64,000 nt of DNA from Vibrio sp. RE88 (lineage in GTDB: Bacteria; Pseudomonadota; Gammaproteobacteria; Enterobacterales; Vibrionaceae): the NCBI RefSeq assembly GCF_013113835.1, contig NZ_VTYQ01000002.1, positions 434,001-498,000 of the forward strand. Direction: 5' to 3'. Each line of letters opens with the position of its first letter. Within the stretch, counting starts at the first letter, position 1. A model generated the notes under the pieces. It did no database searches and was not told the origin of the DNA. It saw only the letters and a program-made list of their open reading frames with translations. The position numbers and the translations under genes were made by a program. Of the stretch, positions 44,547 through 53,984 are shown in pieces.

Positions 44547-45235
44547 CGCTGTGTCCCCAGTCTTTTAGCACAATGACGAGTCAGGACTTCTGAGCCAAGT
44601 AATGAGGCTAAGGCAATAACAATGGAGATAATGCATAAACGCATCGTTTCAAGCTCTGCGCCCGGAGTTTCAATGAAGGTGAACATTGCTAAAGGAATTG
44701 TCTGCGTTTCACCTGGAATATTCGACACAAAGCTGATTGTTGCTCCGAACTCCCCGAGGCTACGTGCAAATGAAAGCATCGTCCCTGTGATGATTCCGGG
44801 AATTGTCAGCGGTAATGTGATGGTAAAGAATATTTTAAGCGGTGAGGCACCAAGGGTCGCGGCTGCTTGCTCAAGTTTAGGATCTACATTCTCTAAGCTG
44901 AGGCGAATTGAACGAACCATCAAAGGTAAAGCAACGATCACACACGCAAGTACAGCCCCTTTCCAGCTAAAAGAGAAGACCAGTCCGAAATACTCATATA
45001 ACCATTGGCCAATAAAACCTTGGCGTCCCATCGAAATCAGGAGCAAATAACCAATAACGACAGGAGGAAGCACTAAAGGAAGATGAATTAAGCTGTCGAG
45101 CCAGCTTTTGCCGATAAACTGCTTTTTAGCCAGCAGCCAACCAAATCCAATCCCGATAGGAATCAGCCAGCAAATAGTATAAAACGCAACTTTCAGGCTG
45201 AGCATTAGCGCTTGATATTCGTAATCAGAAAGCAA
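44543..45235 (-). CDS. modB: Molybdate ABC transporter permease ModB
   Basis: A 230-aa permease with five to six membrane helices and the EAA-type loop EQAAATLGASPLKIFFTITLPLTIPGI that docks to ModC. It starts with TTG at 45235, 11 bases after the modA stop; no in-frame ATG gives a full first helix. It overlaps modC by four bases. Confidence 0.95.
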   Translation of the reverse strand: MLSDYEYQALMLSLKVAFYTICWLIPIGIGFGWLLAKKQFIGKSWLDSLIHLPLVLPPVVIGYLLLISMGRQGFIGQWLYEYFGLVFSFSWKGAVLACVIVALPLMVRSIRLSLENVDPKLEQAAATLGASPLKIFFTITLPLTIPGIITGTMLSFARSLGEFGATISFVSNIPGETQTIPLAMFTFIETPGAELETMRLCIISIVIALASLLGSEVLTRHCAKRLGTQR

Positions 45236-45246
45236 TGAAGGTAATC

Positions 45247-45993
45247 CTAGTTAAATCCGTTTTGTTTAAATACTGCCTGAGCTTGATCACTTTGGAGAAA
45301 GGCAGCAAAGTCCTTGGTGGTTTGTTTGTCGTTCAGTTTAGCCATTGGGTAAGTAATAGAAGTGTGGCTCGAAGCTGGAAACGTACCAATGACTTTTACT
45401 TTATCACTCACTAACGCGTCCGTCTTATAAACAATCCCAAGTGGCGTTTCGCCACGTTCAACTAGAGTAAGGGCGACTCTAACATTGTTGACGGGGGCAA
45501 GTTGCCCTTTTAAGCCACTCCATAACCCAAGCGATTCAAGCGCTTCTTTGGCATACATTCCCGCAGGCACTGCGTTGGTTTGCCCTATCGCTAATCTCTG
45601 ACCTGACAAGCGTTTGGACCATTGTTCTGGGTTTTCTAGTTCCAACGGCTCAGGATGGCCGATAGGTGAGATCACAACCAACTGATTATGGGCAATATTT
45701 GTGACGGCGTCACTATTAGTTACTCCTTGCTGAACTAGATAATCACTCCATTTAGTATTGGCTGATATATAGAGATCAGCAGGTGCCCCGCTCAATATTT
45801 GCCGTGCAAGAGAAGAAGAACCTGCGAAAACGGGCGTAACTTTTACACCTGTTTCCGCTTGGTATTTCTCAGCTAACGCTTTAATCACATTAGTCATGGA
45901 CGACGCAGCATAAACGTTCACTGAGGCATGAACTGTCGCAGAGAAAATGAAAGTCAAAAAGGTGTAAAAGAATCGCTGGGTAAAAAATTTCAT
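45247..45993 (-). CDS. modA: Molybdate-binding periplasmic protein ModA
   Basis: A 249-aa periplasmic protein: signal peptide MKFFTQRFFYTFLTFIFS ending VHA-S, then VNVYAASSMTNVIKALAEKY, with the oxyanion-binding serines in ASSMTN and GSSSLARQI, and FAFLQ-like C-terminal helices. I choose ATG at 45993 because it provides the signal peptide; the frame is open 47 codons further upstream, inside cobQ. The gap to cobQ is five bases, so the operon is tight. It captures molybdate (or tungstate) for ModBC. Confidence 0.95.
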   Translation of the reverse strand: MKFFTQRFFYTFLTFIFSATVHASVNVYAASSMTNVIKALAEKYQAETGVKVTPVFAGSSSLARQILSGAPADLYISANTKWSDYLVQQGVTNSDAVTNIAHNQLVVISPIGHPEPLELENPEQWSKRLSGQRLAIGQTNAVPAGMYAKEALESLGLWSGLKGQLAPVNNVRVALTLVERGETPLGIVYKTDALVSDKVKVIGTFPASSHTSITYPMAKLNDKQTTKDFAAFLQSDQAQAVFKQNGFN

Positions 45994-45998
45994 CAATA

Positions 45999-47462
45999 TC
46001 AGGTATAAAGTTCCGGCCAGATTAAGTCTAGCTTCATGTGTTGTTCGACAGCATCGGCTATTCGGTTGATTGCATTTTCTTGATTCTGTTGATGGTCGAT
46101 AGGAGCAATGCTGTCCGCCCCCGCCCACTGACAAATCAGAGCTAATGCTTGTGGATTATCCAAAATACCATGTAAATAAGTCCCAAAGATTTGATTACAG
46201 TCACTGATTGCACCATCTGATGAACCAGATTCTAAGGAAACTGGAGAAGTGCCATCCCCTAAGGTTCTGCCAACGTGAATCTCATACCCTTTCACTGGTG
46301 CGGTTTGATTGTTCAACTCCAACACTCCGGAGACGTTTGTCAGAGCTTTTTCTTTGGTTAACTCGGTGGAAACAGGTAAATAGTCGAGGCCTTGTGATTC
46401 ACCAGCAACGCTTTCTACGCCCAAAGGATCGCTAATATGACGTCCTAACATTTGGTAGCCACCACAAATTCCCATCACCTTTCCACCTAACCTTAAGTGT
46501 CGGGCGATATCTTTATCCCAACCTTGGCTACGTAAATATTCGAGATCGGCTCTTACGGATTTAGTGCCCGGTAGGATGATCAAATCTGCTTTATCAAGCT
46601 TTTCACCTTTACCTACATAGCGAAAGTGAATGTCCGAATTTTGCCTTAGCACATCAAAATCGGTGTGATTGCTGATGCGGGTGAGCACGGGGACGACGAC
46701 GTTTAGCTTGGCTGATTCACCGGTATTTTGTTCGTTATTGATGGCGTCTTCTGCTTCGAGGTCAAAGCCATGAAGATAAGGTAAAACGCCAAGTACTGGC
46801 TTACCTGTTTTTTCTTCAAGCCAATCTAACCCTGATTGAAGCAACGATATGTCGCCGCGGAATCGATTAATAACGAAACCGACCACTCGGTTTTGTTCTG
46901 ACGGCGAAAGTAACTCTAGGGTGCCAACTAAATGCGCAAAAACACCCCCGCGGTCAATATCAGCAATGATGATGACGGGAACATCTGCCTCTTCAGCAAA
47001 CCCCATATTCGCAATGTCATTTTCACGCAAGTTAATCTCCGCTGGGCTGCCAGCTCCCTCGATCATGACAGATTCAAATTGCTCTTGAAGTATTGAAAAT
47101 GACTCAAGTACGGCAGGTAAAGCGATTTGCTTGTAGTTCTGATATCCCACCGCTTCCATGTTACTGAGAGCTTTACCCTGTAGGATTACCTGAGCTCCAG
47201 TATCCGAATTAGGTTTAAGTAGGACTGGATTCATATGAACCGTCGTTTCTACATTCGCGGCACTGGCTTGCACTGCTTGAGCACGACCAATTTCACCGCC
47301 ATCTGAAGTCACCGCACTGTTGAGTGCCATATTTTGCGGCTTGAAAGGTGCAACTCTAACTCCTTTTCTGGCCAATACACGGCATAAAGCTGCCACTAAT
47401 ACACTTTTTCCGGCATCCGATGTCGTGCCCTGAACCATCAATGCTTGTAATGCTGGTTGCAT
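45999..47462 (-). CDS. cobQ: Cobyric acid synthase CobQ
   Basis: A 487-aa glutamine-dependent amidotransferase of cobalamin synthesis and salvage that amidates four carboxylates of adenosylcobyrinic acid diamide. The N-terminal ATPase domain has [17 protein letters not shown] and the [12 protein letters not shown] motif; the C-terminal class I glutaminase domain has [10 protein letters not shown] with nucleophile C333 and a TYLHGI histidine. No other cob genes are near, and no B12 riboswitch is visible upstream. Being first in an operon with modABC is unexpected. Confidence 0.95.
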   Translation of the reverse strand: MQPALQALMVQGTTSDAGKSVLVAALCRVLARKGVRVAPFKPQNMALNSAVTSDGGEIGRAQAVQASAANVETTVHMNPVLLKPNSDTGAQVILQGKALSNMEAVGYQNYKQIALPAVLESFSILQEQFESVMIEGAGSPAEINLRENDIANMGFAEEADVPVIIIADIDRGGVFAHLVGTLELLSPSEQNRVVGFVINRFRGDISLLQSGLDWLEEKTGKPVLGVLPYLHGFDLEAEDAINNEQNTGESAKLNVVVPVLTRISNHTDFDVLRQNSDIHFRYVGKGEKLDKADLIILPGTKSVRADLEYLRSQGWDKDIARHLRLGGKVMGICGGYQMLGRHISDPLGVESVAGESQGLDYLPVSTELTKEKALTNVSGVLELNNQTAPVKGYEIHVGRTLGDGTSPVSLESGSSDGAISDCNQIFGTYLHGILDNPQALALICQWAGADSIAPIDHQQNQENAINRIADAVEQHMKLDLIWPELYT

Positions 47463-47632
47463 AATCTATTAATTTTTCGAGTCTTTTTACTGAGTATTGT
47501 CTAATCATAGCCTCTTTAGGTTTGTTGACTCAATAAATGAATCGAATATGAATACTCTCCTCAGAGGTTATTCAAAATAGCTATGGCTTAATAGCACCAT
47601 CAACAACGAAACCTGTCTAAAAAGGAAACATC

Positions 47633-48001
47633 ATGAAAAAAGTTATTTTGGCTACCGCTGCTGCTCTAGTACTTTCACCTACTCTAGTATTCGCAAAAGA
47701 AGGCCAATCGGCGTCAGGCATCCAGTTTAACGGCCCCGTTGACCTGACAACAGTCGACTCCCTAATTGCTGAGAGCAGCATGTTTACTGAGAAGAATGTT
47801 GTTATTGATGGCAACATCGTACGTCAAATTAAAGGAGATACGTTTGTGTTTTCTGATGGCAAAAGCGAAATTCAAATCGAAATTGACGATGACATCCACC
47901 TGAGCCAAGCCATAGATGCAACAACAAACCTGCGTATCTTCGGTGAGTTTGAAGGCGGAAATACTCCAGAAATTGAAGTTGATCGTATTCAACTACTTTA
48001 A
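47633..48001 (+). CDS. YgiW/YdeI-type periplasmic OB-fold stress protein
   Basis: A 122-aa exported protein: signal peptide ending VFA-K, followed by GIQFNGPVDLTTVDSLI and an OB-fold (VVIDGNIVRQIKGDTFVFSDG, IEIDDDIHLSQAIDATTNLRIFGE), characteristic of the bacterial OB-fold YgiW/YdeI/VisP family linked to peptide and oxidative stress tolerance. The ATG has AAAGGAA upstream. A barrel-like protein gene follows within 100 bases on the same strand. Confidence 0.88.
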   Translation: MKKVILATAAALVLSPTLVFAKEGQSASGIQFNGPVDLTTVDSLIAESSMFTEKNVVIDGNIVRQIKGDTFVFSDGKSEIQIEIDDDIHLSQAIDATTNLRIFGEFEGGNTPEIEVDRIQLL

Positions 48002-48098
48002 AGATAAAGTAATTTAACTCCCACTGCGTTAATATTTGGCTTGCTTATTGCAAGCCTTTTTTATAGTCAAAAACTTGATGCTAGTCGGAGTACTACCC

Positions 48099-48617
48099 TT
48101 GAAAAAGATCATCCTAACCAGTGCGCTAATTTGTGCTGGTTTCGCTGGCGCGGCAAATGCGAACAACTTTAATTATAATTTCTTTGAAGTGCGTACAGCG
48201 GTGAACCCAGAAATGAGCGGCGTTGAATTCAGCACACTCTTCACTGATAACTCTCACTTTATTCTGAGAGCAGACACGCAGTTCGACAACGACTACGATT
48301 TGGCAGGTGGTATCGGTTTTAATGGTCCAATTAGTCAGTTTGCTGACGTTTATGGTCAATTGCTTGTTCATCAGACGAAATTTACTGAAGAAGCGGGTGG
48401 TGAAACAGACACGGTTGCCGAAGTAAACATTGGCTTCCGTATGTGGCTTGCTGATCAGATTGAAGCAACGGGCAGAATTGGACGCAATGATGACAGCTCA
48501 GTCTTCCATGCAGGTGTACGTTTCCACTCAACGGATCAACTTTCTCTATCTGCTGAAACACGTAACAATGGCCTATACGGTCCTCAAGTTACTATGTCGG
48601 TACGCTTCCAGTACTAA
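48099..48617 (+). CDS. Predicted small outer-membrane beta-barrel protein
   Basis: A 173-aa protein with a signal peptide (KKIILTSALICAGFAG, cleavage ANA-NN) and about eight amphipathic strands ending in RFQY, a C-terminal aromatic typical of outer-membrane barrels. I choose TTG at 48099 because GGAG lies eight bases before it and it gives a clean leader; the frame is open to 48036. I do not recognise a named family. It is placed 97 bases after the YgiW-like gene and may be read from the same promoter. Confidence 0.72.
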   Translation: MKKIILTSALICAGFAGAANANNFNYNFFEVRTAVNPEMSGVEFSTLFTDNSHFILRADTQFDNDYDLAGGIGFNGPISQFADVYGQLLVHQTKFTEEAGGETDTVAEVNIGFRMWLADQIEATGRIGRNDDSSVFHAGVRFHSTDQLSLSAETRNNGLYGPQVTMSVRFQY

Positions 48618-48633
48618 GTCGTACTTTCAATTT

Positions 48634-48660
48634 AAAAAAAGCCCGGCTATTCGCCGGGCT
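48634..48660 (-). terminator. fruR terminator
   Basis: Arms AGCCCGGC and GCCGGGCT around a 5-base loop, with a T-run on the minus strand, directly after the fruR stop. It may also stop the plus-strand barrel gene. Confidence 0.92.
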
Positions 48661-48662
48661 AA

Positions 48663-49643
48663 TTATTGTCTGACAATTATCTTTCTAGGCACAAGCTCAA
48701 CACCAGGTTGATAGCGCTTAGCTGTTGCATTCAGCGCCAATGCGAGAGCGCTATCGGCTATTAGCTCAAATTGTTGAGGTAATGAATTGATTTTGACAGG
48801 TAAGAAATCCAGCAGGCGATTGTCACCAAAGGTGGATAACTTAACTTGTTCCATGACCTCTGGCTTATCCAATAAGACGTCAAGCACCCCTTCTAACAAA
48901 GTGTATGATGTCGTGATGATTGCTTGAGGAAGGTTCCCTTCATCGATCCAACCTTCTAGTACTTTACGGCCATCTTCTCTGTTGAAGTGTTCTCCGTACC
49001 CCACTACCGTTTCTAGATCAGCTTTCTGTGCAACCGAGCGAAAGCCAAGTTCACGTTCCCGGGAAATGTTCAGCTCAGGCAGCGCACCAATTAGCCCCAC
49101 TTTAGTTACGCCGTCACCAACTACTGACGAAGTAAGTTCAAACGCTGCACCAAAATCTTCGCTAATGACACATGAGAAATGTTCATCATCCAACGGACGG
49201 TCAATTGCGATGACGGGTGTGCCTTTCTCTTGTAAATCTCGATAAAAGTCACTGGCTTCAGGAATGGCACTCGCAACAAAAAGCGCATCAACTTTGCGGC
49301 TTACTAAAGCTTGAACAACGCTTTTTTCTGTTAAGGGCTCATCATCCGAGCATGCAATCAATATTTGGTATCCGGCTGCGCGGGAGTTCTGTTCTAGCAA
49401 TTTGGCTAATCTAGCGTAACTGGTGTTTTCTAAGTCAGGAATAATCAAACCAAACGAACGGCTCTGCCCCGCTCTCAAAGTGCTTGCAGCAAGATCAGGA
49501 CGGTAATTGTGCTCATCTACAACTGCCATCACCTTCTTCTGTGTTTTCTCACTGATTCGATACTTTTGCGCCTTGCCGTTGATGACATAACTGGCAGTCG
49601 TTTTGGATACTCCAGCCAGTTTGGCTATTTCATCTAGTGTCAT
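48663..49643 (-). CDS. fruR: Fructose repressor FruR/Cra
   Basis: A 326-aa LacI-family regulator. The helix-turn-helix is at the N-terminus (MTLDEIAKLAGVSKTTASYVINGKAQ) with the Cra-specific YRISEKTQKKV segment, followed by a periplasmic-binding-like effector domain (FGLIIPDLENTSYARLAKLLE). Cra proteins release operators on binding fructose-1-phosphate (or fructose-1,6-bisphosphate). It is divergent from fruBKA, and three near-identical Cra operators lie between them. Confidence 0.95.
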   Translation of the reverse strand: MTLDEIAKLAGVSKTTASYVINGKAQKYRISEKTQKKVMAVVDEHNYRPDLAASTLRAGQSRSFGLIIPDLENTSYARLAKLLEQNSRAAGYQILIACSDDEPLTEKSVVQALVSRKVDALFVASAIPEASDFYRDLQEKGTPVIAIDRPLDDEHFSCVISEDFGAAFELTSSVVGDGVTKVGLIGALPELNISRERELGFRSVAQKADLETVVGYGEHFNREDGRKVLEGWIDEGNLPQAIITTSYTLLEGVLDVLLDKPEVMEQVKLSTFGDNRLLDFLPVKINSLPQQFELIADSALALALNATAKRYQPGVELVPRKIIVRQ

Positions 49644-49714
49644 ATGAACCTACATATTCTGTGCATTGGATCAAAAATCCTTAATGATGATCCTGACAAT
49701 ATTTGCATTATAAA

Positions 49715-49728
49715 CTGAAACGATTCAG
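49715..49728. promoter_or_regulatory. Cra operator 1
   Basis: CTGAAACGATTCAG matches the Cra consensus TGAAACGNTTCA closely and is palindromic. It lies 72 bases from the fruR start. Confidence 0.85.
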
Positions 49729-49735
49729 CATAAAA

Positions 49736-49751
49736 GCTGAAAGGATTCAGC
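49736..49751. promoter_or_regulatory. Cra operator 2
   Basis: GCTGAAAGGATTCAGC, same core with AGG in place of ACG; arms GCTGAA and TTCAGC are perfect. Seven bases from operator 1. Confidence 0.75.
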
Positions 49752-49842
49752 AAAATTGAAAATTTGATAACGATTCGAATTTTGAATAACACAGCAAATG
49801 AAAATCTAATGTTTTTGGTTTGCTGAATTTTTTTAATAATTT

Positions 49843-49858
49843 GCTGAAACGATTCAGC
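49843..49858. promoter_or_regulatory. Cra operator 3 (fruB-proximal)
   Basis: GCTGAAACGATTCAGC, identical in core to operator 1, 50 bases before the fruB ATG, where binding should block fruBKA transcription. Confidence 0.88.
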
Positions 49859-49907
49859 TATGCATTGACTGCTACTGAATTGGATAAATAAACGAATTGA
49901 GGCGCTT

Positions 49908-51044
49908 ATGCTCAAGCTAACAACAAAAGATATTTCGCTGCAGCAATCTTTCTCTGATAAGAAAAGTGCAATTACATTTCTTGCTGAAGCTCTGACGAGT
50001 AAGGGTATGGTCGAGAATGGCTACGTCGAGGGTATGCTGAACCGAGAAAACCAAAACTCTACTTTCCTAGGCAACGGTATTGCTATTCCTCACGGTACTA
50101 CCGATACCCGTACATTGGTTAAAACAACGGGAGTGTCTATTGCCCACTTTCCTGAAGGTGTTGATTGGGGTGATGGCAACACTGCTTACGTTGCGATTGG
50201 AATCGCCGCCAAATCTGATGAGCATTTAGGGATATTGAAACAACTCACAAAAGTGCTCTCTGCAGATGGAGTGGAAGACAAACTTAAACAAGCGAAGAGT
50301 GAAGATGAAATCATTGCGCTTCTTAATGGTGAAACACAATTAGAGATCGACTTTGATCCGTCTCTCATTCAACTCAACTTCCCTGCCAGCGATATGGTTC
50401 AAATGTCTGCCGTTGCGGGTGGATTGCTCAAAAATACCGGTTGTGCCGATAGCGAATTTGTCGCCAGCCTAGTCACTACCGCCCCAACCCATCTTGGCCG
50501 TGGAGTTTGGCTCGCAAGTTCAGATAAAGCCGTGACGCGCACAGGAATGGCTTTCGTTTCGACAGCAAACCATTGTGAATACGAAGGAAAAGAAGTCAAA
50601 GCACTTGTCGCGTTTGCTGCGTGTAACGATAGCCATAAGCCCCAATTGGATACTCTTAGCCAAATTGTTTTCGAAGGTAAGCAAAACGTACTTACCGACG
50701 CAACCGTAGATCAATTGCTGACCTTATTTAAGTCGAATGAAACCGACCTTCCTTCTAGTGAAGGTAGCGATAACAGCGCTGTCTTTGTTATTCGAAATGC
50801 CCATGGCTTGCATGCAAGACCTGGTGCAATGCTTGTCGCTGAAGCCAAAAAATTCGAGTCGACCATTAAAGTTTCCAACCTTGATGGTGATGGTTCTACG
50901 GTTAACGCTAAAAGCTTGATGAAGGTGATCGCTTTAGGCGTCAAAAAGGGTCATCAGCTTCAGTTTACTGCGGATGGCGCGGATGCACAGCAAGCTCTTG
51001 CGTCTATTGGTGCAGCCATCGAATCTGGTTTGGGTGAGAGCTAA
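49908..51044 (+). CDS. fruB: Fructose PTS EIIA-HPr fusion FruB (FPr)
   Basis: A 378-aa diphosphoryl-transfer protein. The N-terminal EIIA-Fru domain has the phosphorylated H62 in NGIAIPHGTTD; a middle linker domain follows; the C-terminal HPr-like domain has H302 in NAHGLHARPGAM. It accepts phosphate from enzyme I and passes it to FruA, so the sugar enters as fructose-1-phosphate. Length equals E. coli FPr. It is the first gene of fruBKA, with a nine-base gap to fruK. Confidence 0.96.
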   Translation: MLKLTTKDISLQQSFSDKKSAITFLAEALTSKGMVENGYVEGMLNRENQNSTFLGNGIAIPHGTTDTRTLVKTTGVSIAHFPEGVDWGDGNTAYVAIGIAAKSDEHLGILKQLTKVLSADGVEDKLKQAKSEDEIIALLNGETQLEIDFDPSLIQLNFPASDMVQMSAVAGGLLKNTGCADSEFVASLVTTAPTHLGRGVWLASSDKAVTRTGMAFVSTANHCEYEGKEVKALVAFAACNDSHKPQLDTLSQIVFEGKQNVLTDATVDQLLTLFKSNETDLPSSEGSDNSAVFVIRNAHGLHARPGAMLVAEAKKFESTIKVSNLDGDGSTVNAKSLMKVIALGVKKGHQLQFTADGADAQQALASIGAAIESGLGES

Positions 51045-51053
51045 GGAATCATT

Positions 51054-52004
51054 ATGACGAACAAAGTCGTTACCATCACGCTTAATCCGGCACTTGACCT
51101 TACAGGCAGTTTATCAACTCTTAAGCAGGGCTCCGTGAGCTTAGTCAATCAGAGTTCACTACACGCCGCAGGTAAAGGTGTAAACGTTGCTAGAGTACTA
51201 TCCGATTTAGGCGCAGAAGTTACAGTGACTGGCTTTCTTGGCAAAGACAATCAGGAAATGTTCTGTCAGCTGTTTGTAGAGATGGGCGCTAATGACCAGT
51301 TCATTCGAGTCTGTGGTGCTACACGTATCAACGTTAAACTTGTCGAAGAGAATGGCAGCGTAAGTGACATCAATTTTCCAGGTATCAGCATCGACGAAGC
51401 GGCACTGAGTCAATTTGAAGCCAAACTAGAAGAACTTGCTGAGCACCACGACTACTTTGTGCTGGCAGGAAGTCTGCCAAAAGGCGTCACTCCACAGCGC
51501 TGCGCTTCATGGGTTTCCTTCCTTGAGAAAAAAGGCAAAAAAGTCTTGTTTGATTCGAGCCGAGAGGCGCTAAAAGCTGGTATCGAATCCGCCCCTTGGT
51601 TGATTAAGCCTAATGATGAAGAACTGTCTGACTACGCTGGAAAAACATTAACTTCTGCCTTTGAGTGTCAGGAAGTTGCTGAAAACCTAAGCCAGCGTGG
51701 AATAGAAAACGTGGTGGTTTCCATGGGCGCTGAAGGCGTAATGTGGTTAAACCAGAATCAATGGATTCAAGCTCAGCCGCCTAGAATGGACGTAGTCAGT
51801 ACCGTGGGTGCGGGCGATACGCTGGTTGCAGGTTTGTGCTGGGGCCACATGAAATCGATGACGAATACTGAACTCTTGTCTTTCGCTACCGCACTATCAG
51901 CCTTGGCAGTGAGCCAAGTCGGCGTTGGCGTCCCAGATATTAAACAAGTACATACCCTACAAGAACAAATCAAAATCAACCTGCTCTCTGATCAGAAAGC
52001 TTAA
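51054..52004 (+). CDS. fruK: 1-phosphofructokinase FruK
   Basis: A 316-aa PfkB-family kinase converting fructose-1-phosphate to fructose-1,6-bisphosphate. Motifs: VVTITLNPALDLTGSL at the start, HAAGKGVNVARVLSDLGA for sugar binding, and VSTVGAGDTLVAGLCWG with the catalytic aspartate. It is nine bases after fruB and 17 before fruA. Its substrate is the signal that releases Cra. Confidence 0.97.
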   Translation: MTNKVVTITLNPALDLTGSLSTLKQGSVSLVNQSSLHAAGKGVNVARVLSDLGAEVTVTGFLGKDNQEMFCQLFVEMGANDQFIRVCGATRINVKLVEENGSVSDINFPGISIDEAALSQFEAKLEELAEHHDYFVLAGSLPKGVTPQRCASWVSFLEKKGKKVLFDSSREALKAGIESAPWLIKPNDEELSDYAGKTLTSAFECQEVAENLSQRGIENVVVSMGAEGVMWLNQNQWIQAQPPRMDVVSTVGAGDTLVAGLCWGHMKSMTNTELLSFATALSALAVSQVGVGVPDIKQVHTLQEQIKINLLSDQKA

Positions 52005-52021
52005 GGACAAAGGTCGAGATT

Positions 52022-53758
52022 ATGAATATTGCGATTATTACAGCTTGCCCTAGCGGGGTTGCAAACAGCATCATCGCTGCCGGGCTTTTAGAAAAAGCCG
52101 CTAATCAACTCAAGTTCTCCGCTAAAATAGAATGTCAGTCCAGCGTATTAGCTGGTGACACACTATCCGCGGAAGATATTGCTCAAGCAGATGTAGTGGT
52201 CATTGCAGCCAATACTCCTGTCGACACGGCGCGCTTTGTCGGCAAAAACGTATATCAAGCGTCTATCAATGAAGTCACTGAAAACCCGGCGGACTTTCTT
52301 CAACACGCGGTTAGCAATGCAACCGAGTTAAATGTTGAGAGTGCTCAGTCTGTAGCATCGCCTGCAAATGGTTCCGCGAAGAAGATTGTAGCCATTACTG
52401 CCTGCCCTACAGGTGTGGCTCACACCTTCATGGCTGCCGAAGCACTAGAAGATGAGGCTAAACGTCAGGGCCACCAAATCAAAGTTGAAACTCGTGGCTC
52501 AGTCGGTGCGAAAAACCAACTGACTGAGGCTGACATTTCTGAGGCTGATTTAGTTATCATCGCTGCGGATATTGAAGTGCCACTTGACCGCTTTAATGGC
52601 AAGCCTATGTACCGCACTAAAACAGGGCCAGCACTTAAAAAGACGGAACAAGAGCTAAATAAAGCCTTATCAGAAGCCACCGTTTACCAGCATACAGGCT
52701 CTAGCGAGTCTTCAGCTGTTGAAGAGAAAAAAGGTGTCTATAAACACCTGATGACTGGTGTTTCTCATATGCTACCTGTCGTTGTTGCTGGCGGTTTGAT
52801 CATCGCGCTTTCATTCGTATTCGGGATTGAAGCATTTAAAGAAGAAGGTACGCTAGCCGCGGCGCTAATGACCATTGGTGGAGGTTCTGCCTTTGCTCTA
52901 ATGATTCCAGTGCTTGCCGGTTTTATCGCCTTCTCAATTGCCGATCGCCCAGGTCTTGCACCAGGCTTAATTGGTGGCATGCTTGCCAGTTCGACAGGTG
53001 CCGGTTTCCTTGGCGGGATCGCAGCTGGTTTTATTGCCGGTTACTCAGCGAAGCTCATCGCCGACAAAGTCCAACTTCCTCAATCCATGGAAGCGCTGAA
53101 GCCGATTCTGATCATTCCTTTTGTTGCAAGTTTATTCACCGGCCTAGTAATGATCTACATCGTTGGTGGTCCCGTTTCTGGCATCATGGCTGCGATGACA
53201 GAGTTTCTGAACAACATGGGTTCTGCTAACGCGGTATTACTTGGCGTTATCTTAGGTGCCATGATGTGTTTTGACCTTGGTGGTCCGATAAACAAAGCCG
53301 CGTACACGTTTGGTGTTGGCTTGCTGGCATCTCAAACTTACGCTCCTATGGCAGCGATTATGGCCGCGGGTATGGTACCAGCTCTAGGTATGGGGTTAGC
53401 TACATTCTTGGCGCGCGATAAGTTTGAGCCGAGTGAACGTGAAGCAGGTAAAGCCTCCTTCGTATTGGGACTTTGCTTTATCTCTGAAGGCGCTATCCCT
53501 TTCGCGGCGAAAGACCCAATGCGTGTAATCCCAGCATGCATGGCAGGCGGTGCTTTAACAGGAGCTCTTTCCATGCTGTTTGGTGCAAAACTGATGGCGC
53601 CTCACGGTGGTTTGTTTGTATTGCTTATTCCTAACGCGATTACGCCTGTTCTGATGTACCTTGTTGCCATTGCTGCAGGTACGGCATTGACAGGCTTTGG
53701 TTATGCGTTTTTGAAGAATCGCTCAAGTCAAAATAAAGCAGAAACCGCGGCCGCTTAA
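52022..53758 (+). CDS. fruA: Fructose PTS EIIB'BC permease FruA
   Basis: A 578-aa membrane permease. The N-terminus is a duplicated EIIB: B' at 1-95 (ITACPSGVANSIIAA) and B at about 120-215 (ITACPTGVAHTFMAA, active C128). B' lacks the THTFMAA-type motif, so only B should carry phosphate, as in E. coli FruA. The EIIC transport domain (about 240-565, nine or so helices) contains MMCFDLGGPINKAAY and ISEGAIPFAAKDP. Last gene of the operon with a strong terminator after it. Confidence 0.96.
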   Translation: MNIAIITACPSGVANSIIAAGLLEKAANQLKFSAKIECQSSVLAGDTLSAEDIAQADVVVIAANTPVDTARFVGKNVYQASINEVTENPADFLQHAVSNATELNVESAQSVASPANGSAKKIVAITACPTGVAHTFMAAEALEDEAKRQGHQIKVETRGSVGAKNQLTEADISEADLVIIAADIEVPLDRFNGKPMYRTKTGPALKKTEQELNKALSEATVYQHTGSSESSAVEEKKGVYKHLMTGVSHMLPVVVAGGLIIALSFVFGIEAFKEEGTLAAALMTIGGGSAFALMIPVLAGFIAFSIADRPGLAPGLIGGMLASSTGAGFLGGIAAGFIAGYSAKLIADKVQLPQSMEALKPILIIPFVASLFTGLVMIYIVGGPVSGIMAAMTEFLNNMGSANAVLLGVILGAMMCFDLGGPINKAAYTFGVGLLASQTYAPMAAIMAAGMVPALGMGLATFLARDKFEPSEREAGKASFVLGLCFISEGAIPFAAKDPMRVIPACMAGGALTGALSMLFGAKLMAPHGGLFVLLIPNAITPVLMYLVAIAAGTALTGFGYAFLKNRSSQNKAETAAA

Positions 53759-53795
53759 GTTTCTATGCCTGTCTCCCCCAACTGACTTGGCACAG

Positions 53796-53822
53796 GCCCT
53801 ACTCATTGAGTAGGGCTTTTTT
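53796..53822 (+). terminator. fruBKA terminator
   Basis: Ten-base arms GCCCTACTCA and TGAGTAGGGC with almost no loop, followed by TTTTTT, 37 bases after fruA. Confidence 0.93.
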
Positions 53823-53984
53823 ATATCCGGATTTATAAGCACTTACGCTAACTCAATGCATCATATTGCCCAGCATCTGAATCAATATCGTGGGATATTC
53901 CACACTGCTCACAGTAAAACCAATAAAAGACCATATAATTATTCACAGTATTATTAAGTAGATTCCTGGCGTCATTGGGGCGAA

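Noticed and set aside
45994..46134. Longer modA start inside cobQ
   Set aside because: The added residues are in-frame readthrough of cobQ sequence and would precede the signal peptide; ATG 45993 gives the normal ModA length.
47463..47632. B12 riboswitch upstream of cobQ
   Set aside because: No B12-box-like sequence or long leader fold is visible.
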